Positions 32,701-45,546 of a stretch of 64,000 nucleotides of DNA are shown piece by piece (within the stretch, counting starts at the first letter, position 1; each line of letters opens with the position of its first letter). The DNA comes from Cymodocea nodosa (Eukaryota; Streptophyta; Magnoliopsida; Alismatales; Cymodoceaceae). Location of the stretch: assembly GCA_036874045.1 (NCBI GenBank), contig CM072335.1, positions 2,128,001 to 2,192,000 on the forward strand. The letters run 5' to 3'. The position numbers and the translations under genes were made by a program. The notes beneath the pieces are model-generated. The model was not told where the DNA came from and did not search any database. It worked only from the letters and a program-made list of their open reading frames with translations.

Positions 32701-33519
32701 ATCAATTTAATACTTCCCAATTGATATTGTTACTATTTTTTTTTTCCAAATCAAATACTATGCATAATGCATTATGTTTACCTTTTAAAAATTCCTCCTA
32801 ATGCTAATACACTAGATATTTTACAGGATGTACTGGGCTAAGAAGATTCTTGAATGGACTAGTGGACCAGAAGAAGCCCTTTCCATAGCTATATATTTAA
32901 ATGACAAGGTAGCTTTAGAGTTGAATCTTTTCAAGATTGTTGGAATTTCTGCAAAACTATTCCTGGAATATATAAAGATATTTCAATTTTTTCAACAGGA
33001 ACTCTAGCAATATGTTTGTGGCCTGTCATGCTCTGTCATTGTATTAACTAATCTCCTAGGCGTATTCTGCTTGCAGTATGAAGTCGATGGTCGGGATCCC
33101 AGTGGCTATGTTGGCTGTATGTGGTCCATATGTGGAGTACATGACCAGGTTTGTTTCCCGTTAGTTCTCTCTGCTTCCCTTTTCAGAAACATAAATAATT
33201 TGTGTTTCAATAAGCATTTCAGCTTTTGCCGTTGGGAGGGCAGTGTACAAGATATTACGTTTGTTTCCTTGGACAAAGGCAAGGAAAATCAAATTAAACA
33301 TTCAAACCTACCTGACCTTTCTAACTGCAGGGTTGGCGGGAGAGACCAGTATTTGGAAAGATAAGATACATGAATTACGCAGGATGTAAAAGGAAATTTG
33401 ATGTTGATGGCTACATAGCCCATGTAAAAAGACTGGTGGTTGGCAAGTCGAAGAAGAGAAAGCTAGAAAACCCTCCAAATCATGAAAACAAGATTACCAA
33501 GATTACTAAGCAAGTATGA
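29783..33519 (+). CDS. PHR1: Class II CPD photolyase
   Basis: Blue-light enzyme that splits UV-made cyclobutane pyrimidine dimers, using FADH- in the nucleus and organelles. Eight exons: 29783-30444, 30731-30971, 31761-31918, 32001-32037, 32192-32250, 32827-32908, 33077-33148, 33331-33519; 499 residues, usual for the class. The start is the ATG at 29783 ([10 protein letters not shown]); an N-terminal extension of about 30 residues precedes [17 protein letters not shown], the class II opening. Further class II blocks are [10 protein letters not shown] with [18 protein letters not shown] (FAD pocket), [58 protein letters not shown] and [16 protein letters not shown]. The Lys-rich tail (KSKKRK) could be a nuclear signal. 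Intron 5 uses a GC donor (GCAAGT at 32251). All junctions keep the frame. Also called UVR2/PHR1. Confidence 0.95.
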
Positions 33520-35887
33520 TAATTTATCATCACATCAGATATCATTAGAAACAAGGTATTTTCAATTATGAAGCTACAGTTCTACAGGTTGCAGCCATAG
33601 ATTTAGCTATGGATGATTTAAGTTTCTGTCCACCTCCTAGTTTTTGCTTTATTGTAGTTATTTTATGAAATTCCTTTGCTTTCTTACAGTTGAAACATTA
33701 TTTTTTTGCTTGGATATTTTTAAAAAGTTGTAAATTGTTCGTATAACTTTGAATATAATATTATATTATACTTTTAAAATCTTAAACTATAGCTGTAATA
33801 TACTTCTCATGACCACTCTTAATTAACCGCAAGGGAGTTATAACTACTCTTTTAAGTTTTTAAGAATTATAGTCCTGTAAACTATAGGATTTTGTTTCGT
33901 CTACATCAGCTGAAGTACAATTTGTATTACCCTGGCAGCAATCTGTTTTCACTGCCCATCTTATATTTCTTATTAATGCATTATGATAATATTCGATTTA
34001 CCTGAAATTTGCGTTGAATCCTAACTGTATTTTTCCAAAGAATTACAATATTATTTGTCACTAATAATAGACATTTGGGTGGGTAATTCACAAGCATTGG
34101 TAATAAATGAAGATTTTCATCGTATATCAACTTAGATCTTGTCCTTAGATGTGAAACTTTTTACACTTATTCAATTTCTCTTGGGAGAGCATTGAGCCAT
34201 CCTTCAGTCACCATTAAGGAATTAACTGATGGTGGATAATGTAGTTTGTATTTTTTTTTCTTGTAAGATATATAAGAGAGAGAGAAAAGGGTTTGAATTT
34301 AAATTTAAGTAAAAAGATTATCAATATAAAAAACTCACAGAATGACTAATATTATATTAAATTTATAGGTTTACTTTCATTTGGCTATTCCAACAGCTAT
34401 TACCCAAAGAAAGCTAACCATCCAATAGCTACAGCCCATTCTTTATCAGCAACCTGGCCATGTTCCATTCAACACTTGCACTGCTACCAGGAAAAGGCAT
34501 TTTAGTTTCTGTCAGCGGAAACCAAACGATCCCTTCCTGTGCTGGATTTCATACACAGTCCTTGGGAGTTGTCCTCATGTTCCCTGCCATCCAATCGACC
34601 GCTTCCTCTTTGGAGTCATGCGTTTCATCATATCATGTGATATACATTAAAGGAATCCATGGATGTTGTTGAACACAACAAAGTTGTTGTAAAAGTCATT
34701 TACGTAGGGCTGTGATTAAATCATAGTTTGTGTTTATTAATTATTATCCCTTAGGTATGTCTTCCGCTCTCCTCGGCCCTAGCTCGTGATTCATGAAAGG
34801 CATGGAAAGCCTGGTTCACAGGGAAGGGACAAGCAAAGACGAGTACGAATAAGAGTAATTAAGGGTGCCTTTGCTTTGGGCACCAATATTTCCATTTTCC
34901 CCATATTCAAGGTTAGGTTGGATTTTAGGCTTAGATTTCCTTTTATTTCTTAACCTTAATTGAAATCGTAAATTTGAATTTCTTAGAAATCGAAATTTTG
35001 AAATATTTAAAAAATATATTTTTATTTCTTCATATTCATACGATCTTATTTGTTAAGAATACAACACCTGTTAACCTATTACATTCTTATTTGCTATCTT
35101 AATGGATAAAGATGCGATTTAGAGTCGTCTGTTAATTAACCAATCAATCAGTGAATATTTATGTGTATTTTATTTAAAATTTTTAAACCATTAATATGAT
35201 TAGACGAAGCATATGCTCGTAACATGTAAATTATAAGAGAAGAAGCATGCCATAACTTAAATTATGTACTGATACATTAACATGAAAAATGCAACTATGA
35301 TATTTTAAAATATACTAGCGCACAAGCATGTTAGTTCCGTAATGCAACTTTTTATTTTAAAAAACTATAGCTTCAAAATTCAAAACAAGTAAACCATTTA
35401 TTTTTGATTTATCAGTTAGATATATAGTTCTTAGAAATCTTTAAGATATATAAATAAGCTTATTAAACAAAATATTTTTTATTTGATAATAGATAACAAC
35501 TTAATCCATTTGATTTACAGTTCTACTTACACAGAACCCGGGGCTGAATGAAAAACCGCTCGATAAAAAGATTTTTTCAATTTAACAAGCATTTATAAGT
35601 AGGCTTGTAAGTAAATTAGATTATTAGATACCAAGAATGCATAAATTTACCTTTGAAAATCTAATAAGCATTACTTAACGGATTTATCCCGAAAAGGTCA
35701 GGTTGAAGTGGATAAAAGCTTGTTTCCTTTGCTGTCTCAAATGTTTTATTTACAGTGATAAATTCTTGCATTACAAATATGGTAATCTTTGATGAATAGA
35801 TAATTATTATGGTTAATTTACTAACACAAATATTGGAGAGGGGAGATGTATGCTTCCTCCAAATCCCTTGACCGAGCAACTAAGACT

Positions 35888-35920
<33 letters not shown>

Positions 35921-35922
35921 AG
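35888..35922. repeat. (GAA)n microsatellite
   Basis: A run of GAA triplets with one GAG-type interruption. It creates the poly-Phe stretch of a spurious minus-strand frame. Confidence 0.9.
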
Positions 35923-37325
35923 TGAGAGGGGCACAAGGCGTAAAGAATAGATTTGGAGGGAGAAAACCCAAAAGGCAAAAAGAAAAAGGAAAGGAATAGA
36001 TGGGTTGGTGGGGACTTGGATTGAAGAACACAAACCCAACCAATGAGACGGCTTCAAGCAGAAAAGACCGTGAGACTGGAATCAAACTGGGGCAGTTGGC
36101 AAAAGTAGTGCACGGCAACTCTCGATCTTTCACATCGCCATCCAGACTTGCTTCTTCCCCCCTCCCTTCTCTCTCTCCGTCTCTCTCTCTCCTGCTGCTT
36201 CTGCTGCTTGCTGTGTGCCTCTTTTCAGCACCATCCATCTTCTCCTTGTCCGTATGCTTGTTCGCTATATTTGTTCTCATGCAATTGGCGGGCACCTTCG
36301 CTGCTTCGAGCCTCCCAATGCCTGCGTTTTTCTTATGGGAAATCTCGACCCCTTGACTTGATCTTCCTTGTCCATCGATCTCCGCACGTACAATATATAT
36401 TGCAAAGTGCATTTCGACAATCGAGTAGCCCAAGGAGATGAACGTTGCAGTGCATGCCACATGAGTTGACCGATCGGTTACAATGATTATTCAATTTTCA
36501 TTATAAGAAGAATTACATTTTGACTCCATCATGCGTGCATGTGTACTGCAGATTAATTTCGGGGCATCGGATTCTTCGTTTGGAGCGAAGCATTTTGCAT
36601 ACATTTTTCTCAGAATCTTACAGGCAGGCAAAGATACGGACGGAGCCTGGATTTCTTCTCCCTCTCTTGTCCATGTGTTGGGAAGAATCCGCCTCCCGGA
36701 CGGACACATCTATGACGTGGCAGATGTCTATATTAGATATATGGCCGTGCCATCTGCCAACCCTTCGACGTTGACCACTCATCTGCTTATACGCTTATAC
36801 CGCTGAAACGATATGGTCCCTTATCTGCTGCAGTGCTCGCATCCTACAGAACAATTAATTAATACCATTCCTGGCCAGCTTAAGACATTAATTAATATAT
36901 ACGTACCCTGTATGAACATGTGACCGTTCCCTATCAACTTAATAGCGCACCCAACTCATAATGATGAGCGTCGACCGATAATGAAATCAGTAAATCAGTT
37001 GAATGCATATATACGCATATGAGCACGGGAATGATCGAGAACGGTGGATCGATGTACATGCATGTGAAGGTTTTAATTATTTGTTTGCGACCGATCGGTC
37101 TTCCATCGTCCTCGTTGTGGGCAGGTAGGTTGCATTTGTAGGTACATGTGCGTTTCTATGGTGGTGGATAGATGCGCCTGCATGCATGCTCAGAGTCGGA
37201 ATCCGGCAACAGTACTGTTGCATTTCCGTCGCCATCCAAGGCAACGACGACAAGAGAGACGAAACACGACCCCGTGACGTCGCCGTGCCATGCACCCACC
37301 CCTCACACCTGCATACATCGCACGC

Positions 37326-37348
37326 ATATATATATATATATATATATA
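37326..37348. repeat. (AT)n microsatellite
   Basis: An uninterrupted 23-base alternating A/T run between CACGC and CATGTGTGC. A likely length-variable marker. Confidence 0.95.
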
Positions 37349-39352
37349 CATGTGTGCAGAAACAGCCAATTAATGATCCAAACAAGTAGAGAAGGGAAGC
37401 GTAAAAGGAGACACACACGGAGGGAGGGTGAGAAAGCTTGGCCAGCAAGATAGGACCGGGCTGATTAATTATGATCATCAGGTGGATACTTCACCTTCCG
37501 ATCTAATCTATCCGTTGTTTGGATATATATATATATTCCAAAATTAATGTTGAATGGTGTCGTCGAATTGTGGAATTAATTAAGGTGTCGATCGACTTCC
37601 AGATTAACTAACTCTTACATTTCCCGTCCAACCTTTTGATTTCAGACACACAACTCCTGCGATCGCCATATTAGATGCCGACCGGGAATCGTGTCGACAA
37701 GTGCGGCTACTGAAAGTCTCACACATTGATCGACTGCCGCCGCTGCCGCTGATGGGCCGGCGTCGATCGAGAAAAATGTCCGATGGCGTTGACAGGGCTG
37801 TCGATGTTCTCGTCTCTCTTTGCACGGCAAACATCGTCGATCGTTTGAACGAACGCCATCGAGAATTATAATAATCCAATTACTTAAGATTTTAATCGTG
37901 AATACAACGCCACGTACGTACCTTCGTGTAAAGATAAAAATGAAAAAAGATGGAGCCGTGAATCTTGACGTGACAGTAGGGTTGATATGATGTTTGTAGA
38001 AGAAAATGTGGAAGAAGGTGAGTGGCGTACGGTGGCGAGAAGGTTCTCTCGTGCTTGGCTATTCTGGGAATCCGGGGATTTTTGTTGCGTGGTCTCTTGT
38101 ACTTGCGAATCTACCGGCGTCGCAACGGCCGTTGCAGTCCCATCCGTTCATCTGCCTTAGCTCTACCATCATTTTTATTTATTGGTACCGAGTTCCTAAT
38201 ACTGGTATTAATATAAAAATCTCAAATATTTTTTTAAAAAAAGTCATACAGTTTGGAAGTTTAAAACAGAACTATGAAAAAGATAAAAGTCCCATCACAG
38301 ATTTCTTAATTGACTTCTTCTTCTTCTTCTTCTTTAATAACGTTAGCCCATCTCTTAAGAGAGAAGGTGTCTGGATTAGTAGAAGTATTATTAATTTGAC
38401 GACGACAATGTTTTCTTTTTCTTTAAAAAAAAGTTTGAAATAGATTAAAATTAGATCACTTTGCCGTAAAGTCGTAATAAAATGAAAAAGTTTACGTCCT
38501 CATACAAACATCAGAGAGATAAAAGGAGCTTCAAAGAAAGGTGAAGAAGATCTCAGACGGAAAGGAGCTTCTAAGATATCAAAAGACATAGGTAGAGGTT
38601 GTTTAAAAAAAATCAAAATTACTCTTCCACACTTCAGCTAACGGAGTCATTCTATTTTGATCTTCGTTTGCAATCAAAGAAGCCATATATATTAATCCTA
38701 AATAAACATAATTTCATTTAAAGCGTCGATATCTACACCTGAAAAAGAATGTCTTAATCAAATAAGTAGTGGTGTTATAAACTTTCGAGAATATCAAGAT
38801 GATATTCCAACTTAATTATACTTCTAAAAATCAAATTATTTCTGCGAAGTCAGGTGATTAAAAAAAAAAACCCTCTAAGATAAGAGCATTCCAAGCAGGT
38901 TTAGAATTTTTAGAGTTAAATCAAATAGAAGAAAGAAAGTTTGAGTTTAAGAATTTTAGATCGGTTCAGATCTAAAATCTCTTTATTTTCGTCTATAGAT
39001 TAATTAAACAAACAAACTGTTTATTTTTCTAACCAAAGTAAAATAATAATTATATAAAATTGATAGATATAAGCTAGAAAAGTAGTTTTTGATTAATTAC
39101 ATGTGAAGTAAAATTAATATCAGGATGCGTACATGTCTGGAACTGAGATATTAATTGAAATTAATAAAGAAATCCAGTGATATCAAAAATTGCTTTGGTT
39201 TGATTCTATTATTGGTAAGTGTACGAAGCTTAATTGGTATGACCAGTAAAAATTGACGATATATATATATCTCTCAAAAAACCTTGTTCAATGGAAATTT
39301 TGGTAATATATATATATTATAATACAATGATAATATATTTCAAAAGAAAAAA

Positions 39353-39369
39353 AGAGAGAGAGAGAGAGT
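39353..39369. repeat. (AG)n microsatellite upstream of the F-box gene
   Basis: A short GA dinucleotide run about 235 bases before the F-box ATG. GA/CT runs are common in plant 5' regions and can bind GAGA-type factors; a role here is inference. Confidence 0.8.
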
Positions 39370-39509
39370 GACTACTCCAGCTCATGGAAGGACGCGTTTC
39401 TCAGCTCTTGGAGCTTCTCTATTGGCGCCATTCCTCTCTCTCTTGGATACCCTTCGCCTCTCTCTCCATCGATCAATCTCTGTTCAGATCTGCTGGTTGC
39501 GATCAAAAC

Positions 39510-39525
39510 CCACATATAAATACGT
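39510..39525 (+). promoter_or_regulatory. TATA box of the F-box gene
   Basis: ACATATAAATACGTACC lies about 85-90 bases before the ATG at 39603, followed by a C/T-rich stretch suited to a start site. The position leaves a leader of about 55 bases. Confidence 0.6.
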
Positions 39526-39602
39526 ACCCACCACCTCTCTCTCGTATTCCATCACTCTGGAAGCCTTTGAAGAACAAGAAAAGTATATTATAAAGGTGGC
39601 AG

Positions 39603-40019
39603 ATGGGCGGCCGGCGGCGGCAGAGGTTCAGCCTGAACGACAACGTGGACGTGCTGGCGGAGGTGCTGTACCGGCTGGACGGGAGGTCGCTGGGGGTGGC
39701 GGCGTGCGTGTGCCGGCTGTGGAACGCGATGTGCAGACGGGAGGCGGTGTGGGAGAGAGCGTGCAACGGGCTGGGGGAGGTGGGGGAGGAGGAGAGGTCG
39801 GTGGTGGTGAGGCTGGGAGGGTACCGGAGGCTCTACACTGTGTGCGTCGGTCCGGTGCTGGAGAGGATGGAGAGGAGGCGGAGGAGGAGGAGGAGGAGGT
39901 GGGGCAGGGAGGAGGTGCAGCTCTCCCTGTCCTTGTTCTCCGTCGAATGCTACGAGCAGAGGCTGGGGGGGCTTGGCAAGCCGTCGTCTTCTCTCATGTT
40001 CCTCTGCAAAGCCAGGTAG
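39603..40019 (+). CDS. SNE: F-box protein of the GID2/SLY1/SNE gibberellin family
   Basis: Single-exon gene, 138 residues. The F-box at about residues 14-50 reads DVLAEVLYRLDGRSLGVAA, then CVCRLWNAMCRREAVWERAC; it binds SKP1 in an SCF ubiquitin ligase. The middle VVVRLGGYRRLYTVCVGPVL and the end EEVQLSLSLFSVECYEQRL follow the C-terminal GGF and LSL signature of GID2/SLEEPY/SNEEZY, which hands DELLA growth repressors to degradation after gibberellin perception. The short N-terminus favours SNE over GID2/SLY1, by inference. An odd feature is a run of nine Arg codons at about residues 90-98, written by AGG/CGG triplets that form a GGA-type microsatellite. The ATG follows a TATA box by about 90 bases. 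A longer frame over the same DNA is an artefact of high GC. Confidence 0.82.
   Translation: MGGRRRQRFSLNDNVDVLAEVLYRLDGRSLGVAACVCRLWNAMCRREAVWERACNGLGEVGEEERSVVVRLGGYRRLYTVCVGPVLERMERRRRRRRRRWGREEVQLSLSLFSVECYEQRLGGLGKPSSSLMFLCKAR
39866..39902 (+). repeat. GGA-type trinucleotide run inside the F-box coding region
   Basis: AGGAGGCGGAGGAGGAGGAG and its continuation encode MERRRRRRRRRW. Such runs can change length by slippage, adding or dropping Arg residues between the F-box and the C-terminal substrate-binding part. Confidence 0.85.
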
Positions 40020-41638
40020 GTGAGCGGTCGCGGTCCCAATGCAACGTCCCTGTTCCTGTTCTTCTTCGTTCCCGGACGAAGGCGGAGGAGAGGACCGGAA
40101 GAAGCAGGGGAGGTGGTGACCACCATGATTGGTGCATATGTTATCATTGTTTATTATTCATTATATTTACTGCAAAGAATAAACAAACAGATCATCCGAT
40201 GGAACATTGCAGAACTTTATTGTCCGTCCATAGAGAAACAATTCTTTGGACATTCGATCTTTTCACGCCACAGCGAGAAAAAAAAAAAAAAAAAAAACTA
40301 TTCTTTTATAGATTATGTTATCTGCTGGCCGGTTTATTTTTGAATTGTTGTTACTACGAGCAAATGACTTGAAGACAAACTCCAGATTCGAACCTTTATC
40401 GTTCCTTTCGCTTTTGCCGTTCTTGCTCCTTTCTAAACTTCACTTTTTATTTTTTATTTTTTATTTTTCTCCCTTCTACCGTAACAAAAGCTGGAGTGAG
40501 GGAACCTTGCGGTCGTAAATATTTGAATCCGCGTGGTTGTGGTGGGTGGGCCTCACGTTTGAGCCTCAACGCTATCCTCTGGGCCGAAAGGCTAGGCCTG
40601 GTCGGAACTTTTGTCATATATAATAACCGGGCCCTTCATTTGTCTCGGATAGGCCCAGTCGAACCTTTTCTAATTTAAACCGAAGCATTTTTTAAATTCA
40701 TCTATATAAATTAGATGACGTATTAATAATACATGTAATAATATTATTACAAAATGCTTTTGTATTTTTATGTGATGAATCAAATAATTTCTGCCAAACA
40801 TCCTCTTGATAGTCCATGTGTTTGTACGACATGGTAAGCGCACTTGGTATCAACACCCCTCCAGTTGTGAAATTTAAAAGTTAGAAAATAAAAACAAAAA
40901 ATCTCGACCGTATCGAAGATACCTCTAAAAAATTGAAATCCAAACAAAATAAACAACGACACACACACAAGGAAAAAAAACATAAATAGAACCCAAGTCA
41001 AGTGGAGTTTCGTCCTTTGAATACAATCGAAATATTACAAAAATACATCATAAAAATTGGAATGAAAATTTCGTAATGAAATTGTACAACTATCTTTATA
41101 ATTACTTGTGTCTTTCGCATTTTCATAAAAGATGCCAGCCCAGCTTTGGATTTAAATAAAAGGGGAGTCATGATATCTTCCAGAACACCGTAAATCTTCG
41201 TACGTAACAAAATCTTTAAATATTGACCATTAGTTCAAATTCATGGATAGAAAAATTTATACCTAATGAAAAATATTTGGAATTAAAAAATTTAATTATT
41301 ATTATTTTCTAAATATAAAATAAAAATGTGGAATTTAGACTTCAAAATAAAGATGATAACAATACTTTCCACTTCTTTTAGATTTTGAATTCCCGGAAAG
41401 CGGGAGTTTCTCTCCTCCTTGGAAAGGGCAAGGTGCTTTCGTCAAACCGCAGGTCCAACGTAACTAAACAAATAAACGGTGTCGGTTCCATCTTCTTCTT
41501 AACGATACCGTCTCCCACGTACGGACTAACATCCACCGAGGGAACATCAGAACCATCGCATCTTCCAACTCAAATCTCACTCCCTCCCAAATCGTCCCTT
41601 CTCGTTTCAAACCCTGGAAATTCCTCGTGAATCCTCCA
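40020..41638. other. Intergenic spacer
   Basis: 3' flank of the F-box gene, with a poly-A run (about 40,279-40,297) and AT-rich sequence, then a more mixed stretch before the next ATG at 41639 that probably holds its promoter and leader. No other gene was found. Confidence 0.5.
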
Positions 41639-44507
41639 ATGGCGTCACGCTACGCCGCCTACGACTCCCGTTCGTCCTCCGATTCCTCCAACCCCAAGAA
41701 TCCCAACAGCCGTGCTGTCGTCAAGGCGAAGCCGACCGACGTGGTCACTTCGGGGACCAGGAATGTGCGGAACATTGGGACGATGGTGAAGAGGTTGATC
41801 AAGCCCAAGCCCCGATCTGCGGACCGGGTGGGCCTTTCTGTGCCTCACGATGTGATTGCGGAGGATGCAAGGAAGAATCCGACGCTAAAAGTGTCGAATG
41901 TTTCGGCGTTGCACAGGAAGTTGTTCCAGAAGAGCGGCGGTGGTGGAAATGAGAAGAGCACGCCCAAGGCGTTGACGGAGGTGAAGAGTAACACTCGTAC
42001 GCTGGCGATGGTGCTGAGGAGTGAGAGGGAGTTGCTGAGGCAGAACAAGGAGTATGAGGCGGAGGTTTTGGAACTCAGGATGGCACTGGAGGAGAAAGAC
42101 AGGGAGGTGAAGGCCTTTTTTTTTTAAAATCCTTTTGGGAAAGAAGAAACATTTTCTTAGTCTGTGATTTTATTCGTCGGTTGACATTGCCGGTTTTGGA
42201 TTGGGCAGGCGGAGAAGCTGAAGGATCTGTGCTTGAAGCAGAGGGAGGAAATAAAGGCGTTGAAGGATGCCATTCTCTTCCCCGATGTGATGAATGCACA
42301 ATTGCGAGCGTTGCTGGACAAGCAGGGTTCGGAGTTGAAGCAGGCGAAGGAGGTCATCCCGAATCTACAGAAGCAGGTTTCATCTCTCACCGGACAGCTC
42401 ATGTGTCTTGCGGAAGATCTTGCCGAGGTAACTGAATTCAAAGTTATTATGGTGACAATGCAGATCTAGGTGATGCCTAGGTGTTCATCTAAATATTTAT
42501 TTTTAATTTTTATGTACGTAAATGTTTAATACCAGCAACAATTAGATCTAAGGTTTCACCGATACCATTTTTCTTGCATTCAGAATATTTTTAATTAGAT
42601 CTATGGTGTCTTTACTTGTATAATCTATGATCCATTTATATTTGAAGCCGTACGGCTCCGATCTAAGATTCTTGCAAAGTTTTTCATGTTTTCTGTAGAT
42701 TTCAAGAATTTTTCTTTCATTTCATATTATTTTTATGTACATCTAAGATAGCTTATTTACGTAAATGATGCTTCACGGAGATCAAAAGGTAGAATGCTAT
42801 AAACATCTAAGGCAGCTTTGAAACTAGCGATGGATCCTTTTTAGCCAACCATATGGTTCGAGGGATTCAACCGAAACGAACGATTCAAGTTGAGCAAGTC
42901 AAGTTAAATTGGATGGGCCAATTGGCGGACTCTCATCGCATATATTGAAATTTCATTTTCGTTCGCTATAATCACACTTTCTTTAGCGACCCCATTGTTG
43001 GAGTTGGATGTTAACAACCACACTCTTAGAGCTCTTTTGCATTACTCATAATACTGATACTATTCTTGGCATCCTGTTCCCAAGGTTTTGTTCAAAATTT
43101 GTATATTTAACTGTTGGAAAATCCATAGAAATCATCTCAAAATCAGAATATTTCTTGTATTCTATCCTAAAATGGCAAACCGAGTCTGCACTGCCTACTT
43201 AGTATGGGGTTTGAGAGGATTGATTTGTATGCAATCTTACATCCGTACTTAGGGGTTGGAGATTCTATTTCCTGAATTCAAATTTGCGAAATTTGTATCA
43301 TAATGGAATGACTTGTTGTGCCTAGTATTGCCCTTTATTTTCCCCTTTGTAATTTTCTGTAGCACAACATATAATTATTTAATCATCATTAGTATATTGT
43401 CAGGTGAAGGCTGATAAGCATACGAGCAGGTCATACTCTGATGGTCCATTAAGCTCTCCAAAAACACCTATATATGAAAAGGAGGGGATTGATTCATTGG
43501 TAAATTTTGTGCAAATCTCTCTTTAAGTATTATTATGCAGAAAATATTAGACATTTCCGAATATGGTTGCCTTTTTCTTGTTCAAATTTGAAACTAAATA
43601 TAAGATCTAGCGCTCTATCAAAAAAGTGTTTGCTTTTTCCTAACTGTATTTTATCAGTCTAATCAATGGAATTCGTTGATGATACAGGATTTCAATTCTA
43701 TGCCATCCATAACCTCTCGAAACCTTGATGATATGTTTTTGAAGGATTTAAATCCATGCCTAACACCTTGCTTTTCCAAGAACAGATCAAAGGTAATTTG
43801 TAAATCTTTTTAGCGTGTTTATTTTTATTCATAAAAATGAAGACACCTCCTAGTTTCTAAGTGCTGGATTTGTGAATCAGGAGTATGATGAAATGTTGAG
43901 TGACGATTCTTTTTCTGATGGTGAGTTATCTGGGAAAAACTCAAAGTCAGGTGTCCATGTCCATGGTTCTTCGCAAGGTAAACAGGTTTTAAAGAATCAC
44001 GAGCATCATGACCACCCTGCTTTGTGCAAATTCCTCGGCACTCGGGGTTCTGATGGAACGAAGTTAGATTCTAGGAAGGTAAACTGTAGGTCTTAGTTTG
44101 ATGTAAGGGAATCTTTGATGTTGAAATGGACAGTGCCTTCTGTTTCTTTACTATTAACCAACCGGGCGTTTTCTAAATGTTACTAGCTGTATTGTAATTT
44201 TATTGGGCAGTTCCCTAGTTTTTGTATAGAAGAACCAGTGCTTTCATCCGTTAAATCTACCACCAGTTTGACGACATTGAATCTACTTGATTTTCAATTA
44301 TTAGGAATCTTTGTCTCGTACCTTCTTGGACTTCTGTCTCTCATTTGGCATTTTCTCAAGAAACATTGCCGAAATTGTTGTAAGTTCTTAAAAGTCAAGT
44401 TTATTTTCGTCATCTTAAGCCCTTTTTTTGCACTGTTTTCGGTACATTCTACTGGTCTGTATTTGTTAAGGAGAAATACATGCACAGAAAATGATCTAGA
44501 AATTTAG
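41639..44507 (+). CDS. Coiled-coil protein of unknown function
   Basis: Not a family I can name with confidence. Exons: 41639-42106, 42209-42427, 43404-43499, 43688-43792 and 43881 onward, all with GT/AG borders in one frame. Residues 1-100 are basic and Ser-rich (SSSDSSNPKNPNSRA, MVKRLIKPKPRSADRVG). Residues about 110-230 form a coiled coil (RSERELLRQNKEYEAEVLEL, KLKDLCLKQREEIKALKDAI, then LFPDVMNAQLRALLD). The rest is Ser/Asp-rich with SPKTP and SKEYDEMLSDDSFSDGEL. Similar plant proteins are often labelled myosin heavy-chain-like, which is not a function. The 3' end is uncertain: the frame either stops at 44096 without a further splice, or splices after LDSRK (44079) to 44211 and ends at 44507, or to about 44305 (ESLSRTFLDF) with a stop near 44,393. 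Confidence 0.72.
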
Positions 44508-45546
44508 AACGCTGTTTAATATAAGCCTTGCTGTTCATCGTTACGTAATCGTATCAGACTTTTCCTATTCATTGTAGTTCTTGGAGGCAACGATTAGGGG
44601 ACGGAAAGAATGACACTTGAGTAATTGACTTGGATTTGAGTCTGGGTCAATTAGTGACACAACGTTGACAAGTAATGGCGCAGTAATTCTCCACTTGTTT
44701 GGATTTCAGTCAACTTGTTTACGTGGGCTTACACCAATTGACATATTGGGCGTCAGTAGAATCGCGAAAACAAGGGTTTTAAATGAAGGTTCATGAACAA
44801 TCGATCGCTCACAAGAAGAATGATGGTTACAGTGAAAAATCCATCACTGCATCGGCACCGGCAAATCACTGGTCGTCGACATTTCCTTCTTTCCATTTTT
44901 CAATCGGCAGTCCGTCTGATGCGTGTTAAACCAGCGTAGCTAATGTAGTCCCCAACCATCAATCACGGACCCTGCCCCGACCATCGGTTACGAACTGAGA
45001 AAGAGCGAGTCACGGTTAGTCATAAAATGAATATTTATACATTTCGTTCTTATAAATTTGCATGCATAATTTTAATATATTTGCAGATAAAAAGGATAGA
45101 ATATAACTTACAGTCTAATAATATGCTATGAAATCTTAATTTTACCAAAATCATAGTCGTTACAATCGTATTCAAATGTGATTTAAATTTATTTAATAAT
45201 AATAAATTTTATATTTACCGAGATTTAAATTTTGATAAGAATTACCGCTATCACTTTCCAACCATTTCAATCAGTTTATCCGAACGAGGTACCTAACCAA
45301 AGTAAAAAAAACTACGCATATTTATTTCGATCGTTCGATCTTGTAGACTTCCACCCATCCTAGCCGTTGGATCTTCAGGACGTGTTTGCTGAGTCACCAT
45401 ACCCCTCCGTCCTGACCGCCTCACCGGAGAAAACCCGGAGAAAGCAGAGATTCGTCTACTATTCTTCTCTTTATGACTTCGAACCCTTCTTGCTCCTTCT
45501 CGCTGCTGGCGTGAGCCACCTAGGGTTCCGGCGTCGTGGCAGGGGC
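44508..45546. other. Intergenic spacer before ADA2
   Basis: No coding feature was recognised. The part just before the ADA2 ATG (45,360-45,546) is GC-richer and is probably its 5' UTR and core promoter; an open frame there (from 45,367) is out of step with the conserved ADA2 start. Confidence 0.5.

Larger units (their letters stand above)
33520..39352. other. Intergenic region, no gene supported
   Basis: AT-rich 3' flank of the photolyase, then mixed sequence. The part at 35,820-37,900 is less AT-rich and has several open frames on both strands, but they consist of low-complexity or repeat-driven residues (poly-Phe, Ser/Leu, Tyr-Ile) and overlap each other; none shows a family motif. No tRNA or known microRNA sequence was recognised by eye. 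The region may include an unrecognised non-coding transcript or upstream control DNA of the F-box gene. Confidence 0.5.

Noticed and set aside
35813-36460. Minus-strand 215-residue frame
   Set aside because: Contains poly-Phe from the GAA microsatellite and a low-complexity middle; overlapping frames on the other strand are equally long; no family motif.
36000-37900. Possible microRNA gene in the long spacer before the F-box gene
   Set aside because: None of the conserved plant microRNA sequences I know was seen, and no convincing hairpin was identified by eye.
39368-40372. 334-residue open frame overlapping the F-box gene
   Set aside because: Gly/Glu/Arg-rich product of the high-GC stretch in another frame; the frame starting at 39603 has the F-box and the family C-terminus.
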